Part shown: one piece after another, positions 7,324 to 16,800 of the stretch
Numbering within the stretch: position 1 is the first letter of the stretch
Layout: every line of letters starts with the position of its first letter
Assembly: GCA_947474715.1 (NCBI GenBank)
Contig: CANJJT010000076.1
Span: 1-20,078, forward strand
DNA length: 20,078 nt
Reading direction: 5' to 3'
From: CAIYPG01 sp903864555
GTDB lineage: Bacteria; Pseudomonadota; Gammaproteobacteria; Burkholderiales; SG8-39
The notes under the pieces: generated by a model
Seen by the model: the letters and a program-made list of their open reading frames with translations, nothing else
What the model was told of the DNA's origin: nothing
Database searches by the model: none
Program-made: the position numbers and the translations under genes

Positions 7324-8019
7324 TCAGCGGCGTTCGTACTGCCTGGCACCGAACATGTTGTCCCGCCACGCCTGGTTATCGACCGGCGGACGACCGACAT
7401 CCTTGAGCACCGCCAGTCCGCGCTTGACTGCCGGGCGGGCCCTGACAGCGTCGCGCCAGCGCTTCACGTTCGGGAAATCGTCGATATTGACATTCTGGCG
7501 CTCCGGGGCGCGCAACCACGGCATGATGGCGATGTCGGCGATGGTGTATTCGCCACAGGCCACCCATTCCGATACTGCGAGCTGCCGGTCGAGCACCCCG
7601 TAAAGGCGCCGTGCCTCGTTGGAATAACGCTCGATCGCATAGGGAATCTTCTCCCCGGCATAACCGATGAAATGGTGGGCCTGGCCCAGCATCGGGCCTA
7701 TGCCACCCATCTGGAACATCACCCATTGCATCACCGACCAGCGCTCGCCTGGATCCTGCGGCAGCAGCATTCCCGACTTCGACGCGAGGTAGAGCAATAT
7801 GGCGCCCGACTCAAACATCGACAGGGGGTTTCCGCCCGGCCCGTCCTGGTCGACGATGGCCGGGATCTTGTTGTTCGGGCTGATCCTGAGAAATTCCGGG
7901 GCAAACTGCTCACCCGCACCGATGCGCACGGGATGGACCTGATACGCCAGCCCGGCTTCCTCGAGCATGATGTGGACCTTATGCCCATTGGGCGTGGGCC
8001 ACGTGTAAACATCGATCAT
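7324..8019 (-). CDS. yfcG: YfcG/Ure2p-like glutathione transferase or disulfide-bond oxidoreductase
   Basis: Cytosolic protein of 231 residues, slightly longer than E. coli YfcG (215). The N-terminal thioredoxin fold carries WPTPNGHKV (T9 and N11, residues used by YfcG in place of a catalytic Cys or Tyr), then LRISPNNKIPAIVD (about 44–57) and MFESGAILLYLA (about 68–79). The all-helical C-terminal domain has MGGIGPMLGQAHHF and YTIADIAIMPW, both typical of the nu-class. The family shows disulfide reductase activity with two bound glutathione molecules. It starts 16 nt after the end of the RDD gene on the same strand, so the two probably share a transcript. Role: thiol or electrophile stress. 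Confidence 0.9.
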   Translation of the reverse strand: MIDVYTWPTPNGHKVHIMLEEAGLAYQVHPVRIGAGEQFAPEFLRISPNNKIPAIVDQDGPGGNPLSMFESGAILLYLASKSGMLLPQDPGERWSVMQWVMFQMGGIGPMLGQAHHFIGYAGEKIPYAIERYSNEARRLYGVLDRQLAVSEWVACGEYTIADIAIMPWLRAPERQNVNIDDFPNVKRWRDAVRARPAVKRGLAVLKDVGRPPVDNQAWRDNMFGARQYERR

Positions 8020-8035
8020 CAGCGAATCTCCAGGC

Positions 8036-8584
8036 TCAATCGTCGTCCTCGATGACGACGGTGCGTGCCAGTTTGTCGTGGAAGGACTGTTTTCGGCGGT
8101 CTACCGCCACCCACAGAAAACCAAGGCATAGCGGCAAGGCGGAGACAAAATAGGCAAGGTAACGAATGAGCAATCGCCCTGTGGTCGGCGGCTCCAGGCT
8201 CACAGCATCGGCAATGTGCAGACCCAGAACGATCTTGCCCGGCGTGGCTCCTCGCAGCTTCCAGAACACCAGTGTGAATGCCGCAGGCAAAACAATCTGG
8301 ATGAAAAAGTCGCCGAGCCCGGCAAACCCCTCCTCCGGGGACCGCGCGAAGTAGCTGGTGCCGTAGAGCGCAACCAGCAAGGGCAGTGTTACCACCACGA
8401 TGATGACCAGGTCGATCAGTGTGGCTGCCGTGCGCTTCCAGAAGCCCGCATAGGACGGGGCGATGGCGCGTTCTATTTCTTGTTCCAGATCCACGGGCTC
8501 TACCTGCTGGGGTTCTCGGCCGGGTGATTCTCCCACGCCAAAGCTCCGGGCGGGAAAGCCGCAGCAACCCTCGTACGGTACCAT
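8036..8584 (-). CDS. RDD family membrane protein
   Basis: Inner-membrane protein, up to 182 residues, with the RDD signature: YAGFWKRTAATLID (about residues 44–57), an adjoining hydrophobic helix, a second helix at about 91–105, then RGATPGKIVLGLHIADA (about 110–126), further hydrophobic segments, and a basic DRRKQSFHDKLARTVVI end. RDD proteins have been linked to Na+ or compatible-solute antiport in some bacteria, but the function here is unknown. The start is uncertain. ATG at 8584 has GAAGG only 3 nt away; GTG at 8494 has AGGT about 7 nt upstream, gives a more usual short N-terminus, and would leave about 125 bp for divergent promoters. With the 8584 start only 35 bp separate it from the divergent oxidoreductase gene. 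Confidence 0.83.
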   Translation of the reverse strand: MVPYEGCCGFPARSFGVGESPGREPQQVEPVDLEQEIERAIAPSYAGFWKRTAATLIDLVIIVVVTLPLLVALYGTSYFARSPEEGFAGLGDFFIQIVLPAAFTLVFWKLRGATPGKIVLGLHIADAVSLEPPTTGRLLIRYLAYFVSALPLCLGFLWVAVDRRKQSFHDKLARTVVIEDDD

Positions 8585-8619
8585 TGGCCTTCAAATCCAG
8601 AACGATGGGAAAACACGAC

Positions 8620-9597
8620 ATGCGCGCTGTACTTTGCAAGCAATGGGGACTACCGGAAACCCTGGTGATCGAACAACTGCCCTCGCCCCAGCCAGGGGTG
8701 GATGAAGTGGTGGTTAGTGTCAAGGCCTGCGGCCTATCCTTTCCGGACGTGCTGATGATCCAGGGCAAGTATCAGCTGAAGCCGCCGTTTCCCTTCACCC
8801 CCGGCGGCGATATGGCCGGCGTAGTCAAGGCTGTAGGAAGCAACGTGACCGCCTTCAAGCCGGGCGACTCGGTGTTCGGCAAAGCCAAGGACGGCTGTGC
8901 CGAAGAAGTGGTGGCCGAAGCAACGCGCCTCTGGGCGCTGCCCAAAGGCGTCGATTACGCGGTGGCTGCCGGTTTCGGCGGCAATTACGGCACCAGCTAT
9001 TACGCGCTGCGCGACCGCGGCCAGTTGAAAGCCGGCGAGACGCTGCTGATCCTGGGCGCCTCGGGTGGCGTTGGTATGGCAGCCATCGAACTGGGCAAGA
9101 TGATGGGCGCGCGTGTCATCGCCTGCGCTTCGACCCAGGAAAAGCTGGACACCTGCAAACGCGCGGGTGCCGATGACACCATCAACTACGAGCAGGAAAA
9201 CCTGCGCGATGCCATCAAGCGGCTGACCAACGACAAGGGCGTCGATGTGGTTTATGACGCCGTGGGAGACAAGTTCGCCGACCCGGCCGTGCGCAGCCTG
9301 GCCTGGGGTGGACGCTACCTCGTGGTCGGGTTTGCCGCCGGTGAAATCCCCAAGGTGGCGCTCAACCTGCCGCTGCTCAAGGGCGGTGCCATCGTGGGCG
9401 TATGGTGGGGCGGATTCAACAAGAACGAACCGGACAAGGCACGCAGGCTGTCCGAGGAATTGCTCGAGATGGTGGCCTCAGGCAGGATCAAGCCCTACAT
9501 TTCCGCCACTTATCCGCTGGAGAAGACCGGCGAAGCCCTGCGTGACCTGATGACACGCAAGGTCCAGGGCAAAATCGTGGTGGTGATGAACCAGTAA
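8620..9597 (+). CDS. NADPH:quinone oxidoreductase-like MDR family protein
   Basis: Zinc-independent medium-chain dehydrogenase/reductase of 325 residues, the usual length. The N-terminal GroES-like domain has the MRAVLCKQWG start, LSFPDVLMIQGKYQ and PFTPGGDMAGVVKAVGSNV; the Rossmann domain has LLILGASGGVGMAAIELGK (G146 onward) for NADPH binding, and the C-terminus ends in KVQGKIVVVM, all typical of the quinone oxidoreductase (zeta-crystallin-like) group. No structural or catalytic zinc cysteines are visible. The ATG at 8620 is preferred over an in-frame ATG at 8605 because GGGA (8607–8610) lies 9 nt upstream and family homology begins at MRAV. It is transcribed divergently from the RDD gene and converges on the lipoprotein gene with a 6-nt gap. 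The real substrate is unknown. Confidence 0.9.
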   Translation: MRAVLCKQWGLPETLVIEQLPSPQPGVDEVVVSVKACGLSFPDVLMIQGKYQLKPPFPFTPGGDMAGVVKAVGSNVTAFKPGDSVFGKAKDGCAEEVVAEATRLWALPKGVDYAVAAGFGGNYGTSYYALRDRGQLKAGETLLILGASGGVGMAAIELGKMMGARVIACASTQEKLDTCKRAGADDTINYEQENLRDAIKRLTNDKGVDVVYDAVGDKFADPAVRSLAWGGRYLVVGFAAGEIPKVALNLPLLKGGAIVGVWWGGFNKNEPDKARRLSEELLEMVASGRIKPYISATYPLEKTGEALRDLMTRKVQGKIVVVMNQ

Positions 9598-9603
9598 AAG
9601 CCG

Positions 9604-9954
9604 TCAGGCGGCGCGCTTGCAGCCGGCGAATATCGGCGCGCCGCTTTCTTCCACGGACACCACGTCGCCCTGACTGCTCAGGGTCGTCTTGCCGTTGGTA
9701 TAACGGCCACTGCTCCCGCTCTGGGGGTCGAGCCTGAATTCGCGATCCGGCAGTATCACCATGACCCAATCCTGCCCCTGCGGCGCCTGGCGCAACGCAA
9801 ACGACTTCTTCGCATCGCATTGATAGAACACCGCGCCAACCAGGCGTTGCGGTCGCTGCTCCTCGGGGTCACCCCGCCACCAGGTCATGGGATTCAGGGA
9901 TCCGCAGCCCGACAATACGGACAGGGCAAGGGCAATGGATGCGATCTTCTTCAT
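9604..9954 (-). CDS. Small lipoprotein, MliC-like (lysozyme-inhibitor fold)
   Basis: Predicted lipoprotein of 116 residues. A short basic N-terminus and hydrophobic stretch lead to the lipobox LSGC with C17 as the lipidated residue. The mature part has FYQCD (C46) and a final AGCK (C112), positioned for the disulfide seen in MliC/PliC-type inhibitors of C-type lysozyme, and the SGRYTNGKTTL stretch resembles the MliC surface loop. The usual W-x-KG-x-EA motif is not intact (SSQGDVVSV), so inhibition of lysozyme is uncertain. The start codon directly follows the stop of the upstream gene (TGA then ATG, no gap), so the two are co-transcribed. There is no ribosome site separate from the upstream coding end. 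Confidence 0.72.
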   Translation of the reverse strand: MKKIASIALALSVLSGCGSLNPMTWWRGDPEEQRPQRLVGAVFYQCDAKKSFALRQAPQGQDWVMVILPDREFRLDPQSGSSGRYTNGKTTLSSQGDVVSVEESGAPIFAGCKRAA

Positions 9955-10545
9955 TCAGGCATTTTCCTGTTGAGGGACGGGCTCGGACACGAAGTGGAAT
10001 CGGGCAGGCAAAATCTTGCTATCCACCGCGCTGGCCAAAATTGTATGGCCCATGAGCTGGAGCTGAATGGAGTCGCTCGACGCACGCAGGCGGACCATGA
10101 GAGCCTCCGGATCGAGGGCTGCCCCGCCCTCGGCAAGACGCTCCAGCAGAACGGAAATATCCCTGTCATCGACGATACCCGGGCCGGTTTCAGCGACCAG
10201 GACCAGCTGGTCGTTTTCATCCAGCAGCAACTCGAGGATGCGGCCGGCCGCCGTACCTGACTGGGTGATCCAGGTGCGACCATCATCACCCAGCCGCATC
10301 ACCTGCGGGGTGTAATCCAGCCCTACGAACACGCGCTGGGGACCGTTCTGGAAAAACCAGCTTCCATTGGCATCGGGCTCGTAATTCCTGGCAATGAACT
10401 CGATCAGCCCACGATTGCCAATGCGCTCGAAGCGGCCGGGCGCTGTCTGCAATAGCCAGTTACCACGTCGGTCGAGCCTGAGCCAGCCGTACACGTTGGG
10501 CACGTTCGGCCACTTCTGCATTGCCTTGATGACGGTGTCGTCCAT
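9955..10545 (-). CDS. Conserved hypothetical protein (WPNVPNVYGWL family)
   Basis: Protein of 196 residues from the ATG at 10545, without signal peptide or membrane segment. I recognise the N-terminus (MDDTVIKAMQKWPNVPNVYG) and the central WFFQNGPQRVFVGLDYTPQV as those of an uncharacterised family common in betaproteobacteria, but no function is known to me. The frame is open to an upstream ATG at 10608; the internal start is chosen because the family alignment begins there, although neither has a clear ribosome site. The C-terminal part (about 120–196) is acidic and less familiar. It forms a zero-gap pair with the lipoprotein gene. Its promoter must lie in the AT-rich spacer shared with the adhesin. 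Confidence 0.78.
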   Translation of the reverse strand: MDDTVIKAMQKWPNVPNVYGWLRLDRRGNWLLQTAPGRFERIGNRGLIEFIARNYEPDANGSWFFQNGPQRVFVGLDYTPQVMRLGDDGRTWITQSGTAAGRILELLLDENDQLVLVAETGPGIVDDRDISVLLERLAEGGAALDPEALMVRLRASSDSIQLQLMGHTILASAVDSKILPARFHFVSEPVPQQENA

Positions 10546-10876
10546 GGGCGGCGAGTTTAGGAGCGTCCGGCCAATTCCCGCAACCCAAATATTTTTGCTG
10601 TGCAGCATGAAAATACTGCCGAGTTTGCGGATATGAGAGAAGGCGGTGATCTAACACCTGTCTGCGGTCATTCCGATTTCTCTATGTTGAAATATCGACA
10701 CTTTAAGGGCGGCCTGCTGCAATTCCAACAAACTGGTTCAAAATAAATCCTTAAAATACGGATTTTCAAGGGTTTTCTTTTGTTTTTTTGTGATTTATTA
10801 CCGCCTTCAGCATGGGAACGTATCGTGCTTCTGACTAAGTAGAAATACGCTTCACCGTTGAGAGTTTTCAGTAATC
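10546..10876. promoter_or_regulatory. AT-rich divergent regulatory region upstream of the adhesin
   Basis: A 331-bp spacer between two divergent genes, clearly richer in A and T than the rest of the window, especially 10680–10800. It holds a TAAAAT hexamer at 10752–10757 (five of six to TATAAT) without a convincing -35, an inverted repeat AAATCC (10745–10750) with GGATTT (10760–10765) around it, and a T-rich run including T7 at 10783–10789. The adhesin ATG at 10877 is preceded by GAGAG 12 nt upstream, a weak ribosome site. I see no gene in it. The base composition is what one expects of a region controlled by an H-NS/MvaT-type silencer, which is inference. Confidence 0.55.
10745..10765. repeat. 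Inverted repeat overlapping a -10-like hexamer
   Basis: AAATCC, 9-nt spacer, GGATTT form a perfect 6-bp inverted repeat whose spacer contains TAAAAT. It could be an operator that overlaps a promoter, or a weak hairpin before the T-rich stretch. A chance occurrence in AT-rich DNA is possible. Confidence 0.35.
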
Positions 10877-13800
10877 ATGCACCCGCAGTTTCCTCACAAG
10901 TTGATGGCCCTTGCGCTGGCATCCTGCTTTTCAGCTGGCGCTTCAGGCAATCCCGTCGGCCCGGCCGTGGCCATCGGCAACGCCAGTGTTCAACGCGCCG
11001 GCAATACGCTGAACATCACCAACACGCCCGGCACGGTGATCAACTGGCAGGGCTTCTCCATAGGCGCCAACGAAGTCACGCGCTTCATCCAGTCCGGCCC
11101 GGAATCGGCCGTGCTCAACCGGGTCATCGGTGGCGATCCGTCCAATATCCTGGGGCAACTGCTCTCGAACGGCCGCGTCTTCCTGCTCAATCCCAATGGC
11201 GTCTTCATAGGAGGTGGAGCGGTCATCGATGTCGGCGGGTTTATCGCATCGACCCTGAAGCTGTCCGATGCCGATTTCCTCGCAGGCCGCTTCAAGTTCG
11301 ATGATATTGCCGGTGCCGGTCGTATCGTCAACCAGGGCACCATACGCACGCCGGAACACGGCAAGGTCTTCCTCATTGCGCCCGACATCGAGAACAATGG
11401 ACTGATCACCAGCCCCAGCGGCGAAATCACGCTGGCCGCCGGGCGCAAGGTCGAGTTGGTCAATGCCGCGTCACCGGATGTGCGCGTGGAGTTGAGCGCG
11501 CCTGAGGACAAGGCAGTGAATGTGGGCCAGCTGATTGCTGCCTCGGGAGCCGTTGGCATTTTCGGCACCACCGTACGCAATGCCGGCACCATCAGCGCCA
11601 ACAGCGCACGCCTGGGTGAGAACGGGCGGATTGCGCTGGTGGCGCGGGGCATCACGCTCGAGGCCGGTTCAAAGACCACGGCCAATGGAACATCCGGAGG
11701 ACTGGTCCGCATTGATGCCGGGAACGGCACGCTGGAAGCTGCGGGTGAAATCAGTGCCATCGGATCGGCTGGCAAGGGTGGCGAAATCGTCCTGACCGGC
11801 CAGCGCGTCGGACTGTTCCAGCAGGCCCGTGTCGATGCCTCGGGAGAGCGAGGCGGCGGCATGGTGTTGGTGAGGGGCGACTATCAAGGCGCCAACCCGG
11901 AAGTCGGCAATGCAAAACTGACCGTGATCGGCCCGCAGGTTGAAATTCGCGCCGATGCCCTCGATGCCGGCAAGGGCGGCAAAGTCGTAGTTTGGGCGGA
12001 TGACACCACCCGCTACCACGGCAGCATCAGCGCACGCGGCGGCCCGCAGGGCGGTGATGGCGGCATGGTGGAGGTCTCCGGCAAGGACACGCTCAGTTAC
12101 AAGGGCCGCGTCGACACGCGAGCCCCGCTGGGCCGCACCGGCTCCCTGCTGCTGGACCCCGCGAACATCGTCATTACCAACGGAAGCGGTGACAGCACCG
12201 ATGACGGCGCAGACGTTTCCACCACGTCGTTTGCCGGCAACCCTTCAGGCGTGACCGGCAGCGTGTCCTCCGGTGACAACCCGGGCGGCGGCACACTGAC
12301 CCTGTTCGAATCCGAACTGGAGGGCATCGCCGCCGGCACCAACCTCACCCTGGCTGCTACCAACGCAATCACCATCAATAACCTGGCCGACGACAACCTG
12401 AATCTGGCCCAGACTGGCGGCGGATCGGTGAGCTTCAGTTCGGCGAGCTTCAACATGCATGCCAGCGATATCATCACCACGGCCGGTGCCGCCATCAACA
12501 TCACGACCTCCGGATCAACCACCGCGGGCGGATTGAATGCCGCAGGTGGTGCCATCACGCTGAACACAGGTGGCACCTCCTCGGTCAGCGGCACCATCGC
12601 CGGTAGCGGCACCACGCTGGAGAAGCTCGGTGCCGGGACGCTGACCCTCGGGGGCACCAATACCCATACCGGCACTACCACCGTGTCGGCCGGCACCCTC
12701 ACCCTGACCGGTGGTGCCGCCATCGCGAACAACGCGGCGGTCAACCTGGGCACTTCAGGCGCCGTGCTCAATGTGGTGAACGCCGAGGTGCTGGGTTCGC
12801 TGTCCGGCGTTGCCGGCACCACGGTGAACCTGAACACCGCCACTCTCACCACCGGCGATGCCGGCAATGCCACCTTCGCCGGGCTGATACAAGGCGCGGG
12901 CAATCTCGTGAAAAACGGCTCCGGCGCCTGGACGCTCAGCGGCAGCAACACTTTCACCGGCCTGACCACCATCAATGCAGGCACCCTCAAGCTGGGGGCT
13001 GCCGGTGATGCCAGCAACACGCCGCTGGGCACCGTCGCCAACGGAACCTTGGTCCGCCCCGGCGCCACGCTGGACCTCAATGGCTACTCGCTGGGTACGG
13101 CAGAAGCGCTTGCCATCAATGGAACAGGGGCGGCATCCGCCGGGGCACTCACCAATAGCGCTGCAGGAGCGGCCAGCTACAGCGGCCTGGTCACCCTGGG
13201 CATGGCCAGCAGCATCACTTCGAGCGCCGGTGACATCAGCCTCACCCATCCGGGCCCCATCACCGGCAATGGTTTCGCGCTGACGCTGGGAGGCAGTGGC
13301 AATGGCACCATGTCCAGCATCATCGGGACCGGCGCAGGCACCGTGACAAAGGAAGGCGCCGGAACCTGGACCCTGTCCGCACTGAATACCTACACCGGTG
13401 CCACCACCGTGAACGCAGGCACCCTGCGTTTCGGCACCAACTCTGCAATTGCTGGCAGTGCCACCACAGTCAACAATGGCGGCACGCTGGACCTCAACAA
13501 CTTCTCCGGCACCATAGGCGCACTGGCCGTCAACAGCGGCGTCACGGGCGGCCAGGTCACCACCGGCACTGGCACGCTCACGCTGGGCGGAGACATCACA
13601 TCCACCGGTGGCAGCGCCACAGCCTCGATCAGCGGAAACCTGAATCTCGGTGGTGTTACCCGCAACATCACCACCACCAATGCCGCCGATGGCCTGGGCA
13701 TTTCCGCAGTCATCAGCGGCACTGCGGGCATTACCAAGGCCGGGGCCGGTACCGTCACGCTCTCGGGCGCAAACAGCTATACCGGGCTGACCACCATCAG

Positions 13801-16800
13801 CGCCGGCACCCTGAAACTGGGTGCTGCGGGGGATGCCACGAACACGCCCTTGGGCACGGTGCTGTCAGGCACCACGGTGGCCAGCGGTGCGGTGCTCGAT
13901 CTCAACGGATACTCACTAGGCGCGGCAGAACCCCTGACGCTTGCCGGGACGGGCATCGCCAGCAGCGGCGCCCTGAGCAACAGCGGTGGTGCCGCCACTT
14001 ACAGCGGACTGGTCACGCTGTCTTCCGCCGCACTCATCAAGGCCGGTGCCGGCGACATCAACCTCAGCAACACCGGCGCCATCACCGGAGCCGGACTGGG
14101 TCTCACCCTGGACGGCACCGCCAACGGCTCCATCGCCGGCAATATTGCCACGGTGACGGGCAGCCTCACCAAGAACGGCACCGGGACCTGGACCCTGACC
14201 GGCAACAGCAATTTCTCCGGTGCAACCGCCATCAATAGTGGCGTCCTGAGTTTTTCCGGTGCAGACGGCGGCAACAGCGGCCAATCGGCCTATACGGTCA
14301 GCGCAGGCGGCACGCTGAAGCTGGACAACAGCGGCGCCAACAACAGCGCCCGCATCAACGATGGCAGCAATCTGACCATGACCGGCGGCGAATTGCTGGT
14401 CACCGGCAATGCCAGCACCAACACCAGCGAGTCCCTGGGCGTGCTGACGCTCAGCACAGGGCATTCAACGGTCACGCTCAATCCGGATGCCGCAAGGAAC
14501 ACGCGCTTGAACTTCGGCTCATTGACGCGCACTGCAGGTGCCACAGGCCTCTTCCGCGGCACCCAGTTGGGCAACAGTACCGTGGCCGCCCAGACTGCCG
14601 GGGAATCGAACATCACTTTCACGGCAGCGCCCGCGTTGACTGGCAGTGGCGGCAATGCAGGGACCACGACCGTCAGCATCCTCAATGCAAGCATCGGCGC
14701 AGGCGGAGCCGGCGGCACGTCAAACAGTGGAAGTGATTTCCTGACCTATGACCCACCAACCGGGACGCTGAACGGCTTGCGCCCCCTGACTGCGGGTGAG
14801 TATGCCGCCACGCCGGCTACCGGTGTCAACCTCAAGCTGAGCTCAAGCCGCGTCGGCAACGACAGCGTCTCGGTGAATTCCCTCCTGCTTTCAGGCGGCA
14901 TCAATTACGACTTCAACACCAGCGGTGGCGCAGACACCCTCACCGTGACCAGCGGCAACATACTCTCCGCTGGCGGCAGCAACAGCATTCAGAACACCCT
15001 CAACACCGGAGCCCTTGCCTTCGGAACCACCGAGGCGAAGATGTTTGCCGTCTCTGGCTTGACCCTGGGTTCCAACACCCCAATCACCGGAACCGGTGGC
15101 CTCACCATGAGCGGCACCGGCACACTGCTCGAAAATCGTGCCACTGCGCTCACGGGCGGCATCACCGTCAACCAGGGTACCCTGCGATCCGGGATCGCCA
15201 GTGCATTCGCATCGCAGGCCCTGACAGTACGTTCACCCGCAACGTTCGATCTCAACGGCAATAACCAGACGGTGAGCGGCACGACCTCCCTGACACTGGA
15301 TGCCGGCACCACGGGGGCCAGCATCCTTGGAGCGGGGACCCTGACCGTGGGCGGCAATATCGCCGTCAATGTCAACGGCGCAGGGGCCACCGGTGCTAGC
15401 ATAGCCAGCAATCTGGCGCTCGCTGCCGCCCCCACCATCACCGTGACCGATGGTGCTACGGCCAATGACCTGACCATCTCCTCGGTGATCAGCGGCGCTG
15501 CCACCAGCCTGTCCACGGCCGGCACCGGCACCCTGCTGCTCTCCGGGGAAAACACCCATACCGGCAGCACCCTGATCACGGCGGGGACACTCAAGCTGGG
15601 TGCGGCCGGCAATGGCACCAATACGCCTCTGGGTACCGTGGCGGGTGCCACCAGCATCACCGCCAACGCCGCGCTGGACCTGAACGGCTTCACCCTCAGC
15701 ACTGCAGAGCCGCTAACGATAAGCGGCACGGGCGTGTCCAGCGGCGGGGCGCTGACCAACAGTTCAGGCTCAGCCGTGAGCTACAGCGGCCTGCTCACCC
15801 TGGGCGCGGCGGCCAGCGTGGTGGCCAATGCCGGGGACATCAACCTGACCCATGCCGGCACCATCACCGGCGCCACCTTCGGCCTCACCCTGGGCGGATC
15901 GGGCAACGGCTCCCTCGCCAGCATCCTGGGCACCACCAGCGGCACCCTCACCAAGGCGGGCACCGGCACCTGGACGGTGAGCGGCGCCAGCACTTACACC
16001 GGCCTCACCTCCATCGGCGCAGGCACCCTCAAGCTGGGGGCCGCCAGCGGTGCCACCAACACCCCCCTGGGCACGGTCGCGGCAGGCACCAGCATCACCG
16101 CCGGAGCTGCGCTGGACCTGAATGGTTTCACCCTGGGCACCAATGAAGCGCTCACCCTCAATGGCACCGGCATCAACAACGGCGGCGCACTCACCAACAG
16201 CTCCGGCACAGCCGCCAATTACACCGGTCTGGTGACCCTGGGCAGCGCCTCGAGCATCCTCACCAATGCCGGCAACATCAACCTCACCAATACCGGTACG
16301 ACCCTAGGCGCGGGCTTCGGCCTTACCCTGGGAGGCTCAGGCAACGGCTCGATCGCAGGCATCATCGGCACCACCACGGGCGGCCTCACCAAGAACGGCA
16401 GCGGCACCTGGACCTTGAGCGGGGCCAATACCTACACCGGCACCACCACCATCAATGCCGGCACCCTGCAGTACGGGGCCAGCAACGCAATCAGCACTGG
16501 TGCGGTGACCGTCAATGACGGGGGCGCGCTCAACCTGGCCGGATTCAGCGACAGCGTGGGTGCCATCACCGTCAACGGCGGCAACACCGGGGGCAGCATC
16601 ACCACCGGTGCGGGCACGCTCACCACCACCGGCACGGTCACCTCCGCGGGTGGCAGCAATGCGTCCATCGCCGGCAACCTGGCCATGCCCGCCGCAGCCT
16701 CCATCACCGTCACCAATGCAGGCGATACGCTCAGCATTCCGGCAATCATCTCCGGTGCAGGCACCAGCCTCAGCAAGACCGGGACGGGCACACTGGTGAT

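Noticed and set aside
7312..7332. Short GCCG/CGGC inverted repeats in the convergent gaps at 7315–7331 and 9599–9612 as terminators.
   Set aside because: Stems are only four base pairs, lie partly inside coding sequence and have no following T-run.
10877..10930. LASC in the adhesin signal peptide resembles a lipobox.
   Set aside because: The protein has a TPS-type N-terminal domain, secreted by a pathway that does not use lipidation, and a plausible signal peptidase I site follows at ASG.
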